A stretch of 64,000 nt of DNA from Indolivaga capnocytophagoides DSM 22835. GTDB lineage: Bacteria; Bacteroidota; Bacteroidia; Bacteroidales; Dysgonomonadaceae. The stretch covers positions 124,001 to 188,000 of the forward strand of contig NZ_AUFL01000011.1 of assembly GCF_000426485.1 (NCBI RefSeq), in the 5' to 3' direction. Below are positions 18,440 to 28,909 of the stretch, piece by piece; the stretch's first letter is position 1, and each line of letters starts with the position of its first letter. The position numbers were made by a program, and so were the translations under genes. The notes under the pieces are model-generated. The model saw only the letters and a list, made by a program, of their open reading frames with translations. It searched no databases and was not told the DNA's origin.

Positions 18440-20083
18440 ATGGTAGACGATAAAGATAAAATAAAGGATGGCATAATTGCCGATTTACAAACTTTCAAAG
18501 ATGAGGTGATAACCAAATATCCCAAAAAGGTAGGTAAAAAAAGAGCCAAGTCAATTATACTTAGTGATACAGAACAAACACCCGAAATTCAAGCAAACGT
18601 ACGTACCATACCGGGTATCATAACTCAACGAGGATGTACATATGCCGGATGTAAGGGCGTAGTATTAGGACCAACCCGTGATATCGTAAATATTACACAC
18701 GGGCCTATCGGATGTGGATTTTACTCATGGCTAACAAGACGTAATCAGACAAAACCGACAACGGATGAAGAAGCAAACTTTATACCCTATTGTTTTTCAA
18801 CCGATATGCAAGATAAAAATATTGTATTCGGAGGAGAAGATAAGTTAAAGCAGGCTATTCGGGAAGCTTACGAATTATTTCATCCGAAAGCAATTGCTAT
18901 ATTTTCAACATGTCCAGTCGGATTGATTGGAGATGATGTACATCGGGTAGCACGACACATGATGGAGGAAATAGGTGGTGATATCAATATATTCGGATTC
19001 TCTTGTGAAGGCTATCGGGGTGTATCTCAGTCTGCCGGTCACCACATTGCAAACAATGGATTATTTAAAAACCTGATAGGTCGTGATGATGAAGTAAGAG
19101 GAAGTCTTAAATATCGCGTCAATTTGTTGGGTGAGTATAATATCGGAGGAGATGCTTTCGAATTGGAAAGAGTATTCGAGAAATGTGGAATCAACCTTGT
19201 TTCTACATTTAGTGGAAACTCGACTATCGAGAGTTTCGAAAATGCGCATACAGCCGACCTGAATATGGTTATGTGTCATCGTTCTATCAACTATGTTGCT
19301 GAAATGATGGAAACAGCATTCGGTATTCCTTGGATCAAAGTTCAGCCGATAGGAGCACGATCAACAGCTAAAATGTTACGCAAAATTGCACAATATTTTG
19401 GAGATCAGGAATTAATAGATAAAGTGGAAGAGGTTGTAGCTGAAGAAATGGCTGAAGTAGAAGCTGTAAGGGAGAAGATATATGCGAAAACCAAGGGAAA
19501 ACTATCCATGCTTTTTGTCGGAGGATCACGAGCACACCATTATCAAGACTTATTTGAAGAATTGGGAATGACTACAATCGCAGCCGGATATGAATTCGGA
19601 CACCGTGACGATTATGAAGGACGCCGTGTAATACCAACGATACAGATTGATGCTGATAGTCGCAATATCGAAGAGATAACCGTATCTAAAGATGCTACAC
19701 GTTACAATCCGCGCAAGACAGAAAGCGAATTACAAGAATTAAACAAAGAACTTGAATTCACTGAGTACAAAGGGATCATGGATCAGATGGAAAAAGGGAC
19801 TCTTGTTATAGATGACCTTAGCCATTATGAGATGGAGAAACTGATTGAAATGTATCATCCGGATGTATTCTGTGCTGGTATAAAAGAAAAATTCTGTGTC
19901 CAGAAAATGGGTATTCCTTTGAAGCAACTTCACAATTATGATGTGGGTGGACCATATGCCGGATTTAAAGGTGCTATCAACTTTTATAAAGACATCGAAA
20001 TGATGGTAGGTGCAAATATCTGGAAGGAAATAAAAGCACCTTGGGAGAGCGATGCATATGTTGAAGCTCAGTATGCTTGCTAA
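18440..20083 (+). CDS. nifD: Nitrogenase MoFe protein alpha subunit NifD
   Basis: 547 residues. P-cluster ligands are Cys66 (Q-R-G-C-T-Y), Cys92 (G-P-I-G-C-G-F) and Cys158 (F-S-T-C-P-V). The FeMo cofactor ligands are Cys279 (V-M-C-H-R-S) and His498 (Q-L-H-N-Y-D). G-V-S-Q-S-A-G-H-H supplies the conserved Gln and His near the cofactor. All catalytic residues of a molybdenum enzyme are therefore present, arguing against a nitrogenase-like paralogue. The alpha subunit is longer than in proteobacteria, like other group II/III enzymes. It works as an alpha2beta2 tetramer with NifK. Confidence 0.98.
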   Translation: MVDDKDKIKDGIIADLQTFKDEVITKYPKKVGKKRAKSIILSDTEQTPEIQANVRTIPGIITQRGCTYAGCKGVVLGPTRDIVNITHGPIGCGFYSWLTRRNQTKPTTDEEANFIPYCFSTDMQDKNIVFGGEDKLKQAIREAYELFHPKAIAIFSTCPVGLIGDDVHRVARHMMEEIGGDINIFGFSCEGYRGVSQSAGHHIANNGLFKNLIGRDDEVRGSLKYRVNLLGEYNIGGDAFELERVFEKCGINLVSTFSGNSTIESFENAHTADLNMVMCHRSINYVAEMMETAFGIPWIKVQPIGARSTAKMLRKIAQYFGDQELIDKVEEVVAEEMAEVEAVREKIYAKTKGKLSMLFVGGSRAHHYQDLFEELGMTTIAAGYEFGHRDDYEGRRVIPTIQIDADSRNIEEITVSKDATRYNPRKTESELQELNKELEFTEYKGIMDQMEKGTLVIDDLSHYEMEKLIEMYHPDVFCAGIKEKFCVQKMGIPLKQLHNYDVGGPYAGFKGAINFYKDIEMMVGANIWKEIKAPWESDAYVEAQYAC

Positions 20084-20113
20084 ACTATTATGAACAACTA
20101 AAAAATAAAAATT

Positions 20114-21493
20114 ATGTTACTACGTCATACAACAGCAAAAGAGATAGATCGAAAGGCATTGACTATTAATCCCGCAAAAACATGCCAACCGGTTGGTGCG
20201 ATGTATGCAGCTTTGGGATTGCATGGGTGCTTGCCCCATAGCCATGGATCGCAAGGATGTTGCTCTTATCACAGAAGTGCTTTAACCCGACACTTCAAAG
20301 AACCGGTTATGGCTGCTACAAGTTCTTTTTCAGAAGGTTCTTCGGTATTTGGGGGATCATCCAATCTTGTGGCTGCAATCGAAACAATATTTACAGTATA
20401 TGAGCCCGATGTTATTGCTGTACATACAACCTGTTTATCTGAAACTATTGGCGATGATATGACTCAGATTATATCGAAAGCGAATGAGGACGGGAAAATA
20501 CCAGACGGAAAAAAAGTTATTTATTGTAATACTCCCAGTTATGTTGGAACACATGTTACAGGATATTCCAATCAATTGGCTGCATTTGTCAAATTCTATT
20601 CAACCGCCACCCCCAAGAAGAAAAATATAGTAAATCTTATTGCCGGATGGATGGAACCTTCTGATATGCGTGAAATAAAACGGATAGCGGCAGTTATGGA
20701 AGCTCGAATAATCATGTTTCCCGATATGTCCGGCGTTTTGGATGCGCCTCTAACAGGAAAATATGAGATGTATCCTAGCGGAGGTACGACTCAATCGGAT
20801 ATGATAGCGACCGGCGACAGTAAGTTTTCTATTGGTCTGGGAGCTTATTCGACAGAAGATGCCTGTATTAAATTGGAGAACAAATGCAAGGTCAAATTTG
20901 ATGTATTGGAAATTCCTATTGGATTGAAGGCCACTGACCGATTCATCACTTCCCTTAGTCGTCATGCCAATCTTCCTGTTCCTGATTCTTTGACTGAAGA
21001 GCGAGGACGATTAATAGATCTTATTGCAGATAATTCTAAATATTTCTGGGGTAAGCGAGTTGCTCTTTTTGGTGACCCTGACACATTGATTCCACTTACT
21101 GAGTTTTTGGTAACATTGGATATGAAGCCTGTCTATATTGTTACAGGAACTCCCGGCAAGCACTTCGATGAAGAAATGGCGAATATATTGAAAGATATAC
21201 CGGAAGCCAAATTCAAAAGTGGGGAACGGGCTGATATGTTCCAATTACATCAATGGATCAAACAAGAACCGGTGGATCTGCTTATAGGCAACTCATATGG
21301 AAAATACATTGCTCGTGATGAGAATATTCCATTCATACGTATGGGTTTTCCGGTCGTAGACCGTCCTGGTCACAATTTCTTTCCGCACACAGGGTATATT
21401 GGAGCTACTAATATTGCAATAAGTATTCTGGAAAAATTCTTAGATCATCAAGATAGAACTTGTCCCGAAGAAAAGGTAGAGTTCCAAATGTAA
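20114..21493 (+). CDS. nifK: Nitrogenase MoFe protein beta subunit NifK
   Basis: 459 residues. P-cluster ligands are Cys24 (A-K-T-C-Q-P), Cys49 (G-S-Q-G-C-C) and Cys107 (T-T-C-L-S-E-T). It lacks the ~50-residue N-terminal extension of proteobacterial NifK, as known in the Clostridium-type subunits. HGCLPHSHGSQGC and FSEGSSVFGGSSNL are hallmark segments. It follows nifD by 30 bases. The frame of nifE lies 20 bases after the stop. Confidence 0.98.
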   Translation: MLLRHTTAKEIDRKALTINPAKTCQPVGAMYAALGLHGCLPHSHGSQGCCSYHRSALTRHFKEPVMAATSSFSEGSSVFGGSSNLVAAIETIFTVYEPDVIAVHTTCLSETIGDDMTQIISKANEDGKIPDGKKVIYCNTPSYVGTHVTGYSNQLAAFVKFYSTATPKKKNIVNLIAGWMEPSDMREIKRIAAVMEARIIMFPDMSGVLDAPLTGKYEMYPSGGTTQSDMIATGDSKFSIGLGAYSTEDACIKLENKCKVKFDVLEIPIGLKATDRFITSLSRHANLPVPDSLTEERGRLIDLIADNSKYFWGKRVALFGDPDTLIPLTEFLVTLDMKPVYIVTGTPGKHFDEEMANILKDIPEAKFKSGERADMFQLHQWIKQEPVDLLIGNSYGKYIARDENIPFIRMGFPVVDRPGHNFFPHTGYIGATNIAISILEKFLDHQDRTCPEEKVEFQM

Positions 21494-21513
21494 CAAATAG
21501 AAATAATAAGAAA

Positions 21514-22851
21514 ATGGCAGGCTTTTTAAAAGATAGAGAAAAACAGATTTTCACCAAAGGTGGAAATTCTCAAAGTTTGGTTGGAGGTAAGCCCAGCTTG
21601 GCGGGATCTGTCAGCCAAAGAGCCTGCGTCTTTTGTGGTTCTCGTGTGGTATTGTACCCAATAGCGGATGCACTGCATTTGGTACATGGTCCTATCGGTT
21701 GTGCATCATACACATGGGACATAAGAGGCGCTATGTCTTCAGGACCAGAACTCCATCGCAGCAGTTTTTCTACAGATTTGCGAGAAAAACACGTAATCTT
21801 TGGTGGAGAAAAGCAACTATATCAAGCCCTTCATGAGCTTATCGATAAGCACCATCCTAAAGCGGCATTTGTATATTCCACATGTATTGTCGGGGTCATC
21901 GGTGACGATGTCCAATCTGTGTGCAAGCGGGTAGCCAAAGAAAAAGATATCCCCGTAATAGCTGTGATGGCTGAAGGTTTTCAAGGCTCAAAAAAAGATG
22001 GTTATAAAATAGCCTGTGATGCTATGGCAAGCCTTATCGGAACTGACAATTCGAAAGAAATATCGACGATGAGTATAAATATACTTGGAGACTTTAATCT
22101 GGCCGGAGAGCTTTGGATGCTAACAGAGTATTATAAAAGAATGGGTATTCAGATACTAGCCTCTATAACAGGTGATGGCAGAGTAAAAGATATTCAGAAT
22201 GCTCACAGGGCATCCTTAAATGTGGTTCAATGCTCAGGATCAATGATGCATTTGGCTAAAACAATGCAAGAACAATACGGCATCCCATTTATGAAAGTAT
22301 CCTATTTTGGAATCGAAGATATGTCAGATGCACTTTACGAGGTTGCCAAATTTTTCAAAAGGGAAGAAACGATGGATAGAGCAAGAGATCTCGTAAAAGA
22401 CGAATTGACAACACTGTTACCGGCATTAGAGCCATATAAGGTTGCCTTGCAAGGTAAAAAAGCTGCTATTTATGTAGGCGGAGCATTTAAAGCTATCTCA
22501 TTAGTCAAAGCATTGCGTCTTATAGGTGTGAAAACCGTAATAGCCGGAACTCAAACCGGAAATACAGAGGATTACAAGTTGCTCGAAGCTATTTGCGATG
22601 ATGGCTGTATATTGGTTGACGACTCTAACCCCGTAGAGTTATCCGAGTTTGTGAAACAAACAGGAGCTGATCTCTTTATCGGAGGAGTGAAGGAACGTCC
22701 GATAGCCTATAAACTAGGCATAGGCTTTTGCGATCACAATCACGAACGAAAATTGGCATTGGCAGGATACGAAGGTATGCTCAATTTTGCCAAAGAAGTA
22801 TATGAAACAGTGAGCAGTCCCGTCTGGCAGTTTGTAAAGCGGTCATTCTAA
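21514..22851 (+). CDS. nifE: FeMo cofactor scaffold subunit NifE
   Basis: 445 residues from ATG 21514; a longer frame beginning at 21460 would overlap nifK and lacks family similarity. R-A-C-V-F-C-G-S-R, H-G-P-I-G-C-A-S-Y and Y-S-T-C-I-V-G-V-I-G-D-D carry the NifE cysteines. R-S-S-F-S-T-D-L-R-E-K-H-V-I-F-G-G-E-K is the NifE/NifD-family loop. NifE pairs with NifN as the scaffold on which NifB-co is converted to the FeMo cofactor with molybdenum and homocitrate. Confidence 0.97.
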   Translation: MAGFLKDREKQIFTKGGNSQSLVGGKPSLAGSVSQRACVFCGSRVVLYPIADALHLVHGPIGCASYTWDIRGAMSSGPELHRSSFSTDLREKHVIFGGEKQLYQALHELIDKHHPKAAFVYSTCIVGVIGDDVQSVCKRVAKEKDIPVIAVMAEGFQGSKKDGYKIACDAMASLIGTDNSKEISTMSINILGDFNLAGELWMLTEYYKRMGIQILASITGDGRVKDIQNAHRASLNVVQCSGSMMHLAKTMQEQYGIPFMKVSYFGIEDMSDALYEVAKFFKREETMDRARDLVKDELTTLLPALEPYKVALQGKKAAIYVGGAFKAISLVKALRLIGVKTVIAGTQTGNTEDYKLLEAICDDGCILVDDSNPVELSEFVKQTGADLFIGGVKERPIAYKLGIGFCDHNHERKLALAGYEGMLNFAKEVYETVSSPVWQFVKRSF

Positions 22852-22975
22852 AACATTAAGTAAAAGAAAGTATTTAATGATATGTTGTTAGCTGATGACA
22901 ACCTCTGCTTTTTTACTTGCCAAGCAAAAGAATAGGTCTAAGACCTTAATATTGATCAACTGAAAATATAAGAAT
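22852..22975. other. nifE-nifN spacer with short palindrome
   Basis: This is the longest gap inside the nif run. It contains AGGTCTAAGACCT (22934-22946), a perfect 6-bp inverted repeat around one base. Similar palindromes occur at 34347-34361, 36706-36720 and 59857-59869. It may be a weak attenuator or a repetitive palindromic element. Confidence 0.5.
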
Positions 22976-24406
22976 ATGAATCTTGCAGAATCAAATAGAA
23001 CAAAAGATATGCCTTCCGGTGATAACTTTTCTTCCTCCTGTAATGCCTGCAAACAATGTACCCCACTGGGGGCATGTGTTGCCTTTAAAGGAATTGAGGG
23101 AGTATTACCCATGCTTCACGGTTCGCAAGGTTGCGCGACTTATATAAGACGCTATTTGATAAGCCATTTTCGTGAACCGATGGATATTGCATCTTCCAAT
23201 TTCAGTGAAGAAACAACCATTTTTGGAGGAAATAAGAACTTTAATACAGGAATTGATAATATCATCAGTCAATATCATCCGGCAGTGATAGCCATTGCAA
23301 GTACTTGTTTAAGTGAAACGATAGGAGAAGATGTTCAGCGTTTGATAAATGAATATAAAAGTATTCATAACGATACAGATAATCTTCCTGAAATGATTTT
23401 TGCCTCTACCCCTAGTTATCAGGGAACACATTATGAAGGATTCCACGAAGCTGTATATGCAACTGTAAAAGCTTTGGCTGATGGACGGGGAACCGTAGGA
23501 TCTCACATCAATTTGTTTAGCAATTTTATATCGCCCGAAGATATTCGCCATTTGAAAGAAATAGTACAGGATTTTGAACTCGACACAATGCTGTTTCCTG
23601 ATTATTCCGACACATTGGATAGTACTTCATGGGATACATATCATCGTATAGCACAAGGAGGAACCACAATCGCTGCTTTGAGAAAGAGTGCCCTTGCATC
23701 GGTTTCTATTGAATTGGGGTACATCTTAAATTCGGGAGGTAAGAATGGTAAAATAAAAAATAATGCAATAGCTCAATCGGCAGGAGATTATTTACAGACA
23801 GAATTCGATGTCGTTTGCCGTAAAACGGGTTTACCAATAGGAATAATTGAGTCTGATAAGTTTTTCAATCTCTTAGCCACTATATCCGGCAACCCTATTC
23901 CTGAGAAATATCAAAAACAACGAGGACGTTTGGTCGATTTATATATTGATGGACATAAATATGTTTCAGGCAAAAAAGCGGTCATTTATGGCGAGGAAGA
24001 TCTGGTTGTAGCTCTTGCCGCCTTTGCCTCAGAAATCGGAATAAAACCGTTATTGTGTGCTACAGGTGGAGAAAGTGGAAAACTACGCGAAACACTCAAA
24101 CAAACATTAGGTGAACTGTACGATGAAGATATAATTGTAGGTCAGGGTATGAGCTTCGAAAGAATGGAAGAGGTAATGAAAGATCTACAGCCTGATTTAA
24201 TATTAGGAAACAGTAAGGGATACTATATTGCCCGCAAAATGGATATCCCTATTGTTAGAGTCGGTTTTCCAATCCATGATCGTATTGGTGCTCAACATAC
24301 TAAAACTTTAGGATACGAAGGAACAACAGCTTTGTTTGAGCAAATTGTAAATACATTATTAGAAGATAAACAACGAAAATCACCCGTTGGGTATAAGTAT
24401 ATGTAA
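22976..24406 (+). CDS. nifN: FeMo cofactor scaffold subunit NifN
   Basis: 476 residues. Cysteine segments are C-N-A-C-K-Q-C-T-P-L-G-A-C near the start, G-S-Q-G-C-A-T-Y, and A-S-T-C-L-S-E-T-I-G-E-D. The body resembles NifK but lacks one P-cluster setting, as expected for NifN. It pairs with NifE. No NifB or NifX fusion is present. Its stop lies 21 bases before nifB, which carries a clear purine-rich ribosome-binding site. Confidence 0.95.
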   Translation: MNLAESNRTKDMPSGDNFSSSCNACKQCTPLGACVAFKGIEGVLPMLHGSQGCATYIRRYLISHFREPMDIASSNFSEETTIFGGNKNFNTGIDNIISQYHPAVIAIASTCLSETIGEDVQRLINEYKSIHNDTDNLPEMIFASTPSYQGTHYEGFHEAVYATVKALADGRGTVGSHINLFSNFISPEDIRHLKEIVQDFELDTMLFPDYSDTLDSTSWDTYHRIAQGGTTIAALRKSALASVSIELGYILNSGGKNGKIKNNAIAQSAGDYLQTEFDVVCRKTGLPIGIIESDKFFNLLATISGNPIPEKYQKQRGRLVDLYIDGHKYVSGKKAVIYGEEDLVVALAAFASEIGIKPLLCATGGESGKLRETLKQTLGELYDEDIIVGQGMSFERMEEVMKDLQPDLILGNSKGYYIARKMDIPIVRVGFPIHDRIGAQHTKTLGYEGTTALFEQIVNTLLEDKQRKSPVGYKYM

Positions 24407-24427
24407 TAAATAAAAGGAGGAAACATT

Positions 24428-25690
24428 ATGAAAGATTTATCCCAACATCCATGTTTTAATGCTGAAGCAAAACATAAATATGCAAGAGTACACTTGCCGG
24501 TAGCTCCCAAGTGTAATATACAGTGTAATTATTGCAATCGAAAGTACGATTGTTGTAACGAAAGTCGCCCGGGTGTGACAAGTACAGTACTGTCTCCATT
24601 GCAATCGGTGCACTATATGAAAGCATTATCCGAGAAAATCCCGAATATCAGTGTCGTTGGCATAGCAGGTCCGGGCGATCCGTTTGCTAATGCTGAAGAA
24701 ACATTGCAAACAATGAGGTTGGCTCAAAAAGAGTTTCCAGATCTTATATTTTGTCTATCATCCAATGGATTAGACTTGGCTCCATACATAGATGAAATAG
24801 CCGAAATAGGAGTGTCTCATGTAACGATAACCGTAAATTCGCTGAACCCCGAAACACTGGCTAAAATATATCGTTGGGTACGCTACAAAAGACGTGTATA
24901 CAGAGGTGAAGAAGGAGGTAAAGTATTGTTGGAGCAGCAACTTTATTGTATACAAAAGTTGAAAGAAAAAAATATAACAGTAAAGATAAATACAGTTATA
25001 TGCCCAGGGATTAATGATCACGAAATAGAGGACTTGGCTAAAAAGGTTTCTGAATTAGGTGCTGATACAATGAATTGCATACCAATGTATCCAACAGAAA
25101 ATACTGAATTCGAAATTTTAAAGGAACCATCGAAAGAGATGATGAAGGACATAAAAGCTCGTATTTCTAAATATATTAAGCCAATGGCACATTGCGCTCG
25201 TTGTAGAGCAGATGCTGCCGGATTGTTGGGACACGATAATGCAGAGGCGATGAATATGATAGGTCAGTTTTCATCCTTGGTCGTCAATAAGGGAAAAGGT
25301 CGTGAGCGAGTAGCCGTTGCCAGTAACGAAGGATTATTAGTAAATATGCATTTGGGTGAAGCCCGTAAGGTATACATATTCGAACAATCTAAAAATGGAT
25401 ATCATTTTGTAGAAACTCGAAATACTCCCCCCGAAGGAACCGGAATGAGTCGCTGGAAGGAACTAGCAGAAAAGACATTGATGGATTGTCAGGCAATACT
25501 CGTTGCCGGGATAGGAGAAACTCCGATGAAGGTAATGCAGGAAAATGGTGTAAAGGTGATCCAAATGAATGGTCTGATAGATGCAGGTCTGGATGCTATT
25601 TACCTAAATCTGCCAATAAAGACGCTATGTAGAAGCGAATATACTAAATGTGGAGAAACATGCCGAGGTACCGGTAGCGGCTGCGGATAA
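24428..25690 (+). CDS. nifB: FeMo cofactor biosynthesis protein NifB (radical SAM)
   Basis: 420 residues. Radical SAM cluster C29-x3-C33-x2-C36 (C-N-I-Q-C-N-Y-C). Further NifB cysteines include Y-D-C-C-N-E-S-R and H-C-A-R-C-R-A-D-A near 255. The C-terminal ~120 residues (R-V-A-V-A-S-N-E-G-L-L-V-N-M-H-L-G-E-A) form the NifX-like domain of long NifB proteins. It ends in a cysteine-rich tail, E-T-C-R-G-T-G-S-G-C-G. NifB makes the 8Fe-9S-C precursor. This domain pair may replace the missing nifX. Confidence 0.98.
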   Translation: MKDLSQHPCFNAEAKHKYARVHLPVAPKCNIQCNYCNRKYDCCNESRPGVTSTVLSPLQSVHYMKALSEKIPNISVVGIAGPGDPFANAEETLQTMRLAQKEFPDLIFCLSSNGLDLAPYIDEIAEIGVSHVTITVNSLNPETLAKIYRWVRYKRRVYRGEEGGKVLLEQQLYCIQKLKEKNITVKINTVICPGINDHEIEDLAKKVSELGADTMNCIPMYPTENTEFEILKEPSKEMMKDIKARISKYIKPMAHCARCRADAAGLLGHDNAEAMNMIGQFSSLVVNKGKGRERVAVASNEGLLVNMHLGEARKVYIFEQSKNGYHFVETRNTPPEGTGMSRWKELAEKTLMDCQAILVAGIGETPMKVMQENGVKVIQMNGLIDAGLDAIYLNLPIKTLCRSEYTKCGETCRGTGSGCG

Positions 25691-25742
25691 GCTCTACTAA
25701 TCAAAATGCAATTACAATTAAAAAACTAAAATAGAAAAATAT

Positions 25743-26048
25743 ATGAAAAAACCTAATTATATGATAATGGTATGTAATTCTTACAGAGTTGCCGGTGATG
25801 CACAAGGATTCTGCAATAAACAAGGTGCAACGTCTTTTGTCCAATATATTTCCGAAGAGTGCTCAGATAGGGGTATTAATGCAGTTGTTACCACCACCGC
25901 TTGTCTGAGTGTTTGCAGTCAGGGGCCGGTAGTGGTAATTCAGCCCAATAATTTTTGGTATGGAGGTGTGACTGAAGATAAATTGGATGAAATATTAGAT
26001 GCACTAGAAGAAGACAAAGCTGTAAATGAATATTTGATTACAGATTAA
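25743..26048 (+). CDS. Thioredoxin-fold [2Fe-2S] ferredoxin of the nif operon
   Basis: 101 residues. Four cysteines near positions 11, 24, 60 and 64 (MVCNSYRVAGDAQGFC, A-C-L-S-V-C-S-Q-G-P) fit thioredoxin-like [2Fe-2S] ferredoxins of the Shethna type, known from nif clusters. F-W-Y-G-G-V-T-E-D-K-L is the usual end. It may protect the enzyme or donate electrons. It sits between nifB (52-base gap) and nifV (27 bases). Confidence 0.85.
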   Translation: MKKPNYMIMVCNSYRVAGDAQGFCNKQGATSFVQYISEECSDRGINAVVTTTACLSVCSQGPVVVIQPNNFWYGGVTEDKLDEILDALEEDKAVNEYLITD

Positions 26049-26075
26049 TGTTTAGGATTAAATAAAATACACTCT

Positions 26076-27200
26076 ATGGAAGCGATGAAAAATATTCATA
26101 TTATAGATTCTACACTTCGAGATGGAGAACAAGCCCCAGGTGTTGTATTTTCAGAACAAGAAAAAATACATATAGCTCAAATGTTGGATGAGATTGGCAT
26201 TGATGAAATAGAAGCCGGGACACCAGCTATGGGTGAAGACGAATGTCTCATAATCCGCAAAATTGCAGATATGAATTTAAATGCTCGTATTTCGGTATGG
26301 AGCCGTGCCATAAAACAAGATATATTGACTGCAGCTAAGACCGGAGCTAGAGGGATTCATATTGCATTTCCATTATCAGATATTCAGTTAACAAGTATGA
26401 ATAAAGACTGGACAATGATGAGAGACAGCCTTCCTGAGATGGTTGGAATAGCTAAATATTATTTCGACTATGTGAGTGTAGGTGCTCAAGATGCAAGCCG
26501 ATGTGGGATAGAGAGATTGTTTGAGTTTATAGGTATAGCCGAAGAATTAAGTGTCAGTCGTATACGGCTTGCAGATACAGTTGGAATTTTCACTCCTTTG
26601 GGAATTATGGATTTGATAAAAAAAATATTGAATCTATATCCTCATCTGAATATAGACTTTCATGGACATAATGACTTAGGTCTGGCAACAGCGAATGCCA
26701 TTACTGCATGGCAATCCGGAGCATCGACATTGAGTGTAACTGTTAATGGATTGGGCGAACGGGCTGGTAATTCGGCTTTAGAAGAGGTTGTTATGACCAT
26801 GTTATTAACAGAAAAACAAAATAAATACTCAACTTCAACATTGTACTCATTATGTGAGTACGTATCCATAGTATCAAAACGTCCAATATCTGTAGGGAAA
26901 GCTATTTCCGGTAATATGGCTTTTAGCCATGAATCAGGTATTCATGCTAAAAGCTCTTTGATCAATACAAATGCTTTTCAAGCATTCGATGGAGAACTCA
27001 TCGGTAGAGAAAGTTCCAGAAATCTTTTTGGTAAACATTCAGGTAAAGGTGCTGTTATAGATTTTTTAGACAAACAGCATGTTACAATAGATAATACTAA
27101 AATAGATAGGCTAATGGCAATAATTCATCAAATGGCACAGACTTATCGGCGAAATATATATGGTACAGAGATTATAGCAGCATATTGGGCTTTAAAATAG
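26076..27200 (+). CDS. nifV: Homocitrate synthase NifV
   Basis: 374 residues of the HMG-CoA lyase-like TIM barrel family. DSTLRDGEQAPGVVF at the N terminus binds metal and 2-oxoacid. H-G-H-N-D-L-G-L-A-T-A-N and N-G-L-G-E-R-A-G-N are conserved. S-H-E-S-G-I-H-A-K continues into the C-terminal part; the regulatory LeuA domain is absent, as in NifV. It makes homocitrate, the organic ligand of the FeMo cofactor. It is the last gene of the nifH operon; 146 bases separate it from nifA. Confidence 0.95.
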   Translation: MEAMKNIHIIDSTLRDGEQAPGVVFSEQEKIHIAQMLDEIGIDEIEAGTPAMGEDECLIIRKIADMNLNARISVWSRAIKQDILTAAKTGARGIHIAFPLSDIQLTSMNKDWTMMRDSLPEMVGIAKYYFDYVSVGAQDASRCGIERLFEFIGIAEELSVSRIRLADTVGIFTPLGIMDLIKKILNLYPHLNIDFHGHNDLGLATANAITAWQSGASTLSVTVNGLGERAGNSALEEVVMTMLLTEKQNKYSTSTLYSLCEYVSIVSKRPISVGKAISGNMAFSHESGIHAKSSLINTNAFQAFDGELIGRESSRNLFGKHSGKGAVIDFLDKQHVTIDNTKIDRLMAIIHQMAQTYRRNIYGTEIIAAYWALK

Positions 27201-27346
27201 GATTGCAATATCAATGTGATCTAATTATCCATAAATACATATCATTAAGATATTTAAAATTGAAACAAACGGTGGATGTGTGTAAATAATAACTATTTTT
27301 GTTTCATAAAGTCGTTTTGTGTTTACTGTGTTAAAATGGGAAAAAT

Positions 27347-28909
27347 ATGTATTGCGATAAAATGAAACGTAGCTGCTATGCTGAAACTGATTTAACGTTT
27401 TTGGTTAATATAAGCAATGCGATTGGTCATAGTCAGGATATATATAAAGATCTGGAATTGGTATTAAATGATTTGTGCGACTTTTTAGATGCACAATACA
27501 GCATGATAACAATAGTTGATCGAAATTATGATAAAATTATGATTAGTGCAGCTCATGGCTTAACTAAAGAGGAGAAAAGCAGAGGAGTATACAAAATAGG
27601 AGAAGGCATTATCGGAGAAGTAGTTCAGACCGAAACACCTGTTGTAATAAAAGATATTTCTAAAAACTCTAAGTTTTTAAATAAAACAGGAATAAAAAGA
27701 AATAACAATCAGATGATGGCATTTCTTTGTGTTCCTATTATTCTGAAGAATGAAATAACCGGAACATTGAGTATTCATAAGGCTCATCAAGGTATTGTAG
27801 ATTTCTCAGCAGAAATAAAATTCCTGAATATTGTGGGTATGCTAATAGGAAAGAATGTATCAATAAGACGTAAGCACATAGAAGAATTAGAAGAGTTACG
27901 AAAAGAAAATATAAAACTCAGAAAAGAAAACTATGTAAAGCCCGATAATATTGTTGGTAATTCATCTTTGATGAATGATTTATATAACCTTATAAATAGA
28001 GTTGCACCAACCAATAGTACAGTTATGATTAGAGGTGAAAGTGGAGTTGGTAAAGAACTAATAGCTGAAGCTATACACAATGCCAGTGAAAGAGCTTCTA
28101 AGCCTTTTATCAAAGTAAATTGTTCTGCTCTTCCAGAAAACCTCATAGAAAGTGAATTGTTCGGCCACGAAAAAGGTTCTTTCACAGGAGCTAATGCGTC
28201 ACATATGGGACGTTTTGAAATGGCTAACGGAGGTACAATATTTTTAGATGAAATAGGAGATGTTCCGCTTTCAATACAAGTAAAGCTATTAAGAGTAATA
28301 CAGCAACGGCAAATAGAAAGAGTTGGAGGAACTAAAACAATAAATATAAATGTACGGATAATAACAGCAACAAATAGAAATCTGGAAGAAATGATCAAGC
28401 AGGATACTTTTCGGGAAGATTTTTATTATCGAATAAATGTATTTCCGATCTACGTGCCGTCATTGAGAGAAAGACGAGCTGACATACCTATATTAACGGA
28501 TCATTTTATTGCAAAATTAAACAAGATTAATAAGACAAATGTAAAACGTATAACAGGAGGCGCGTTAGATATGCTAATGATGTACTCATGGCCGGGTAAT
28601 ATTCGGGAACTGGAAAATGTTATAGAACGAGCTATGATATTGACTATGGACGGAGTTATACACTCGTATAATTTACCACCCACATTACAGACCGGAGTTT
28701 CCTCTGATACTGTAGATAAAGGAACATTAAACAGCATTTTAGAGCGAGTTGAAAAGCAACTAATTATAGATACTTTAATAGCTGTACGCGGAAGTATTGT
28801 TAAGGCCTCTAGCCAATTAGGAGTGACAGAGCGTATAATGGGATTAAGAATCAATAAATATAATATTCAGATACAGGACTATAAAAATCTTACGGATGAA
28901 GCCAGTTAA
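27347..28909 (+). CDS. nifA: NifA-type sigma-54-dependent activator
   Basis: 520 residues: GAF domain (about 20-175), AAA+ domain (about 205-430) and a Fis-type helix-turn-helix ([12 protein letters not shown], about 483-505). Walker A is G-E-S-G-V-G-K-E near 230. The sigma-54 contact loop reads G-S-F-T-G-A rather than G-A-F-T-G-A. Walker B is F-L-D-E-I-G-D. I find no C-x11-C-x19-C-x4-C linker of oxygen-sensing NifA. It lies directly downstream of nifV in the same orientation with its own 146-base leader, where TATTTTTG (27294-27301) matches the Bacteroidota -7 box TAnnTTTG, with no good -33 partner. Confidence 0.85.
   Translation: MYCDKMKRSCYAETDLTFLVNISNAIGHSQDIYKDLELVLNDLCDFLDAQYSMITIVDRNYDKIMISAAHGLTKEEKSRGVYKIGEGIIGEVVQTETPVVIKDISKNSKFLNKTGIKRNNNQMMAFLCVPIILKNEITGTLSIHKAHQGIVDFSAEIKFLNIVGMLIGKNVSIRRKHIEELEELRKENIKLRKENYVKPDNIVGNSSLMNDLYNLINRVAPTNSTVMIRGESGVGKELIAEAIHNASERASKPFIKVNCSALPENLIESELFGHEKGSFTGANASHMGRFEMANGGTIFLDEIGDVPLSIQVKLLRVIQQRQIERVGGTKTININVRIITATNRNLEEMIKQDTFREDFYYRINVFPIYVPSLRERRADIPILTDHFIAKLNKINKTNVKRITGGALDMLMMYSWPGNIRELENVIERAMILTMDGVIHSYNLPPTLQTGVSSDTVDKGTLNSILERVEKQLIIDTLIAVRGSIVKASSQLGVTERIMGLRINKYNIQIQDYKNLTDEAS

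Noticed and set aside
24045-24054. AAACCGTTAT inside nifN as a second operator
   Set aside because: Only one arm is present, within codons; no inverted partner.
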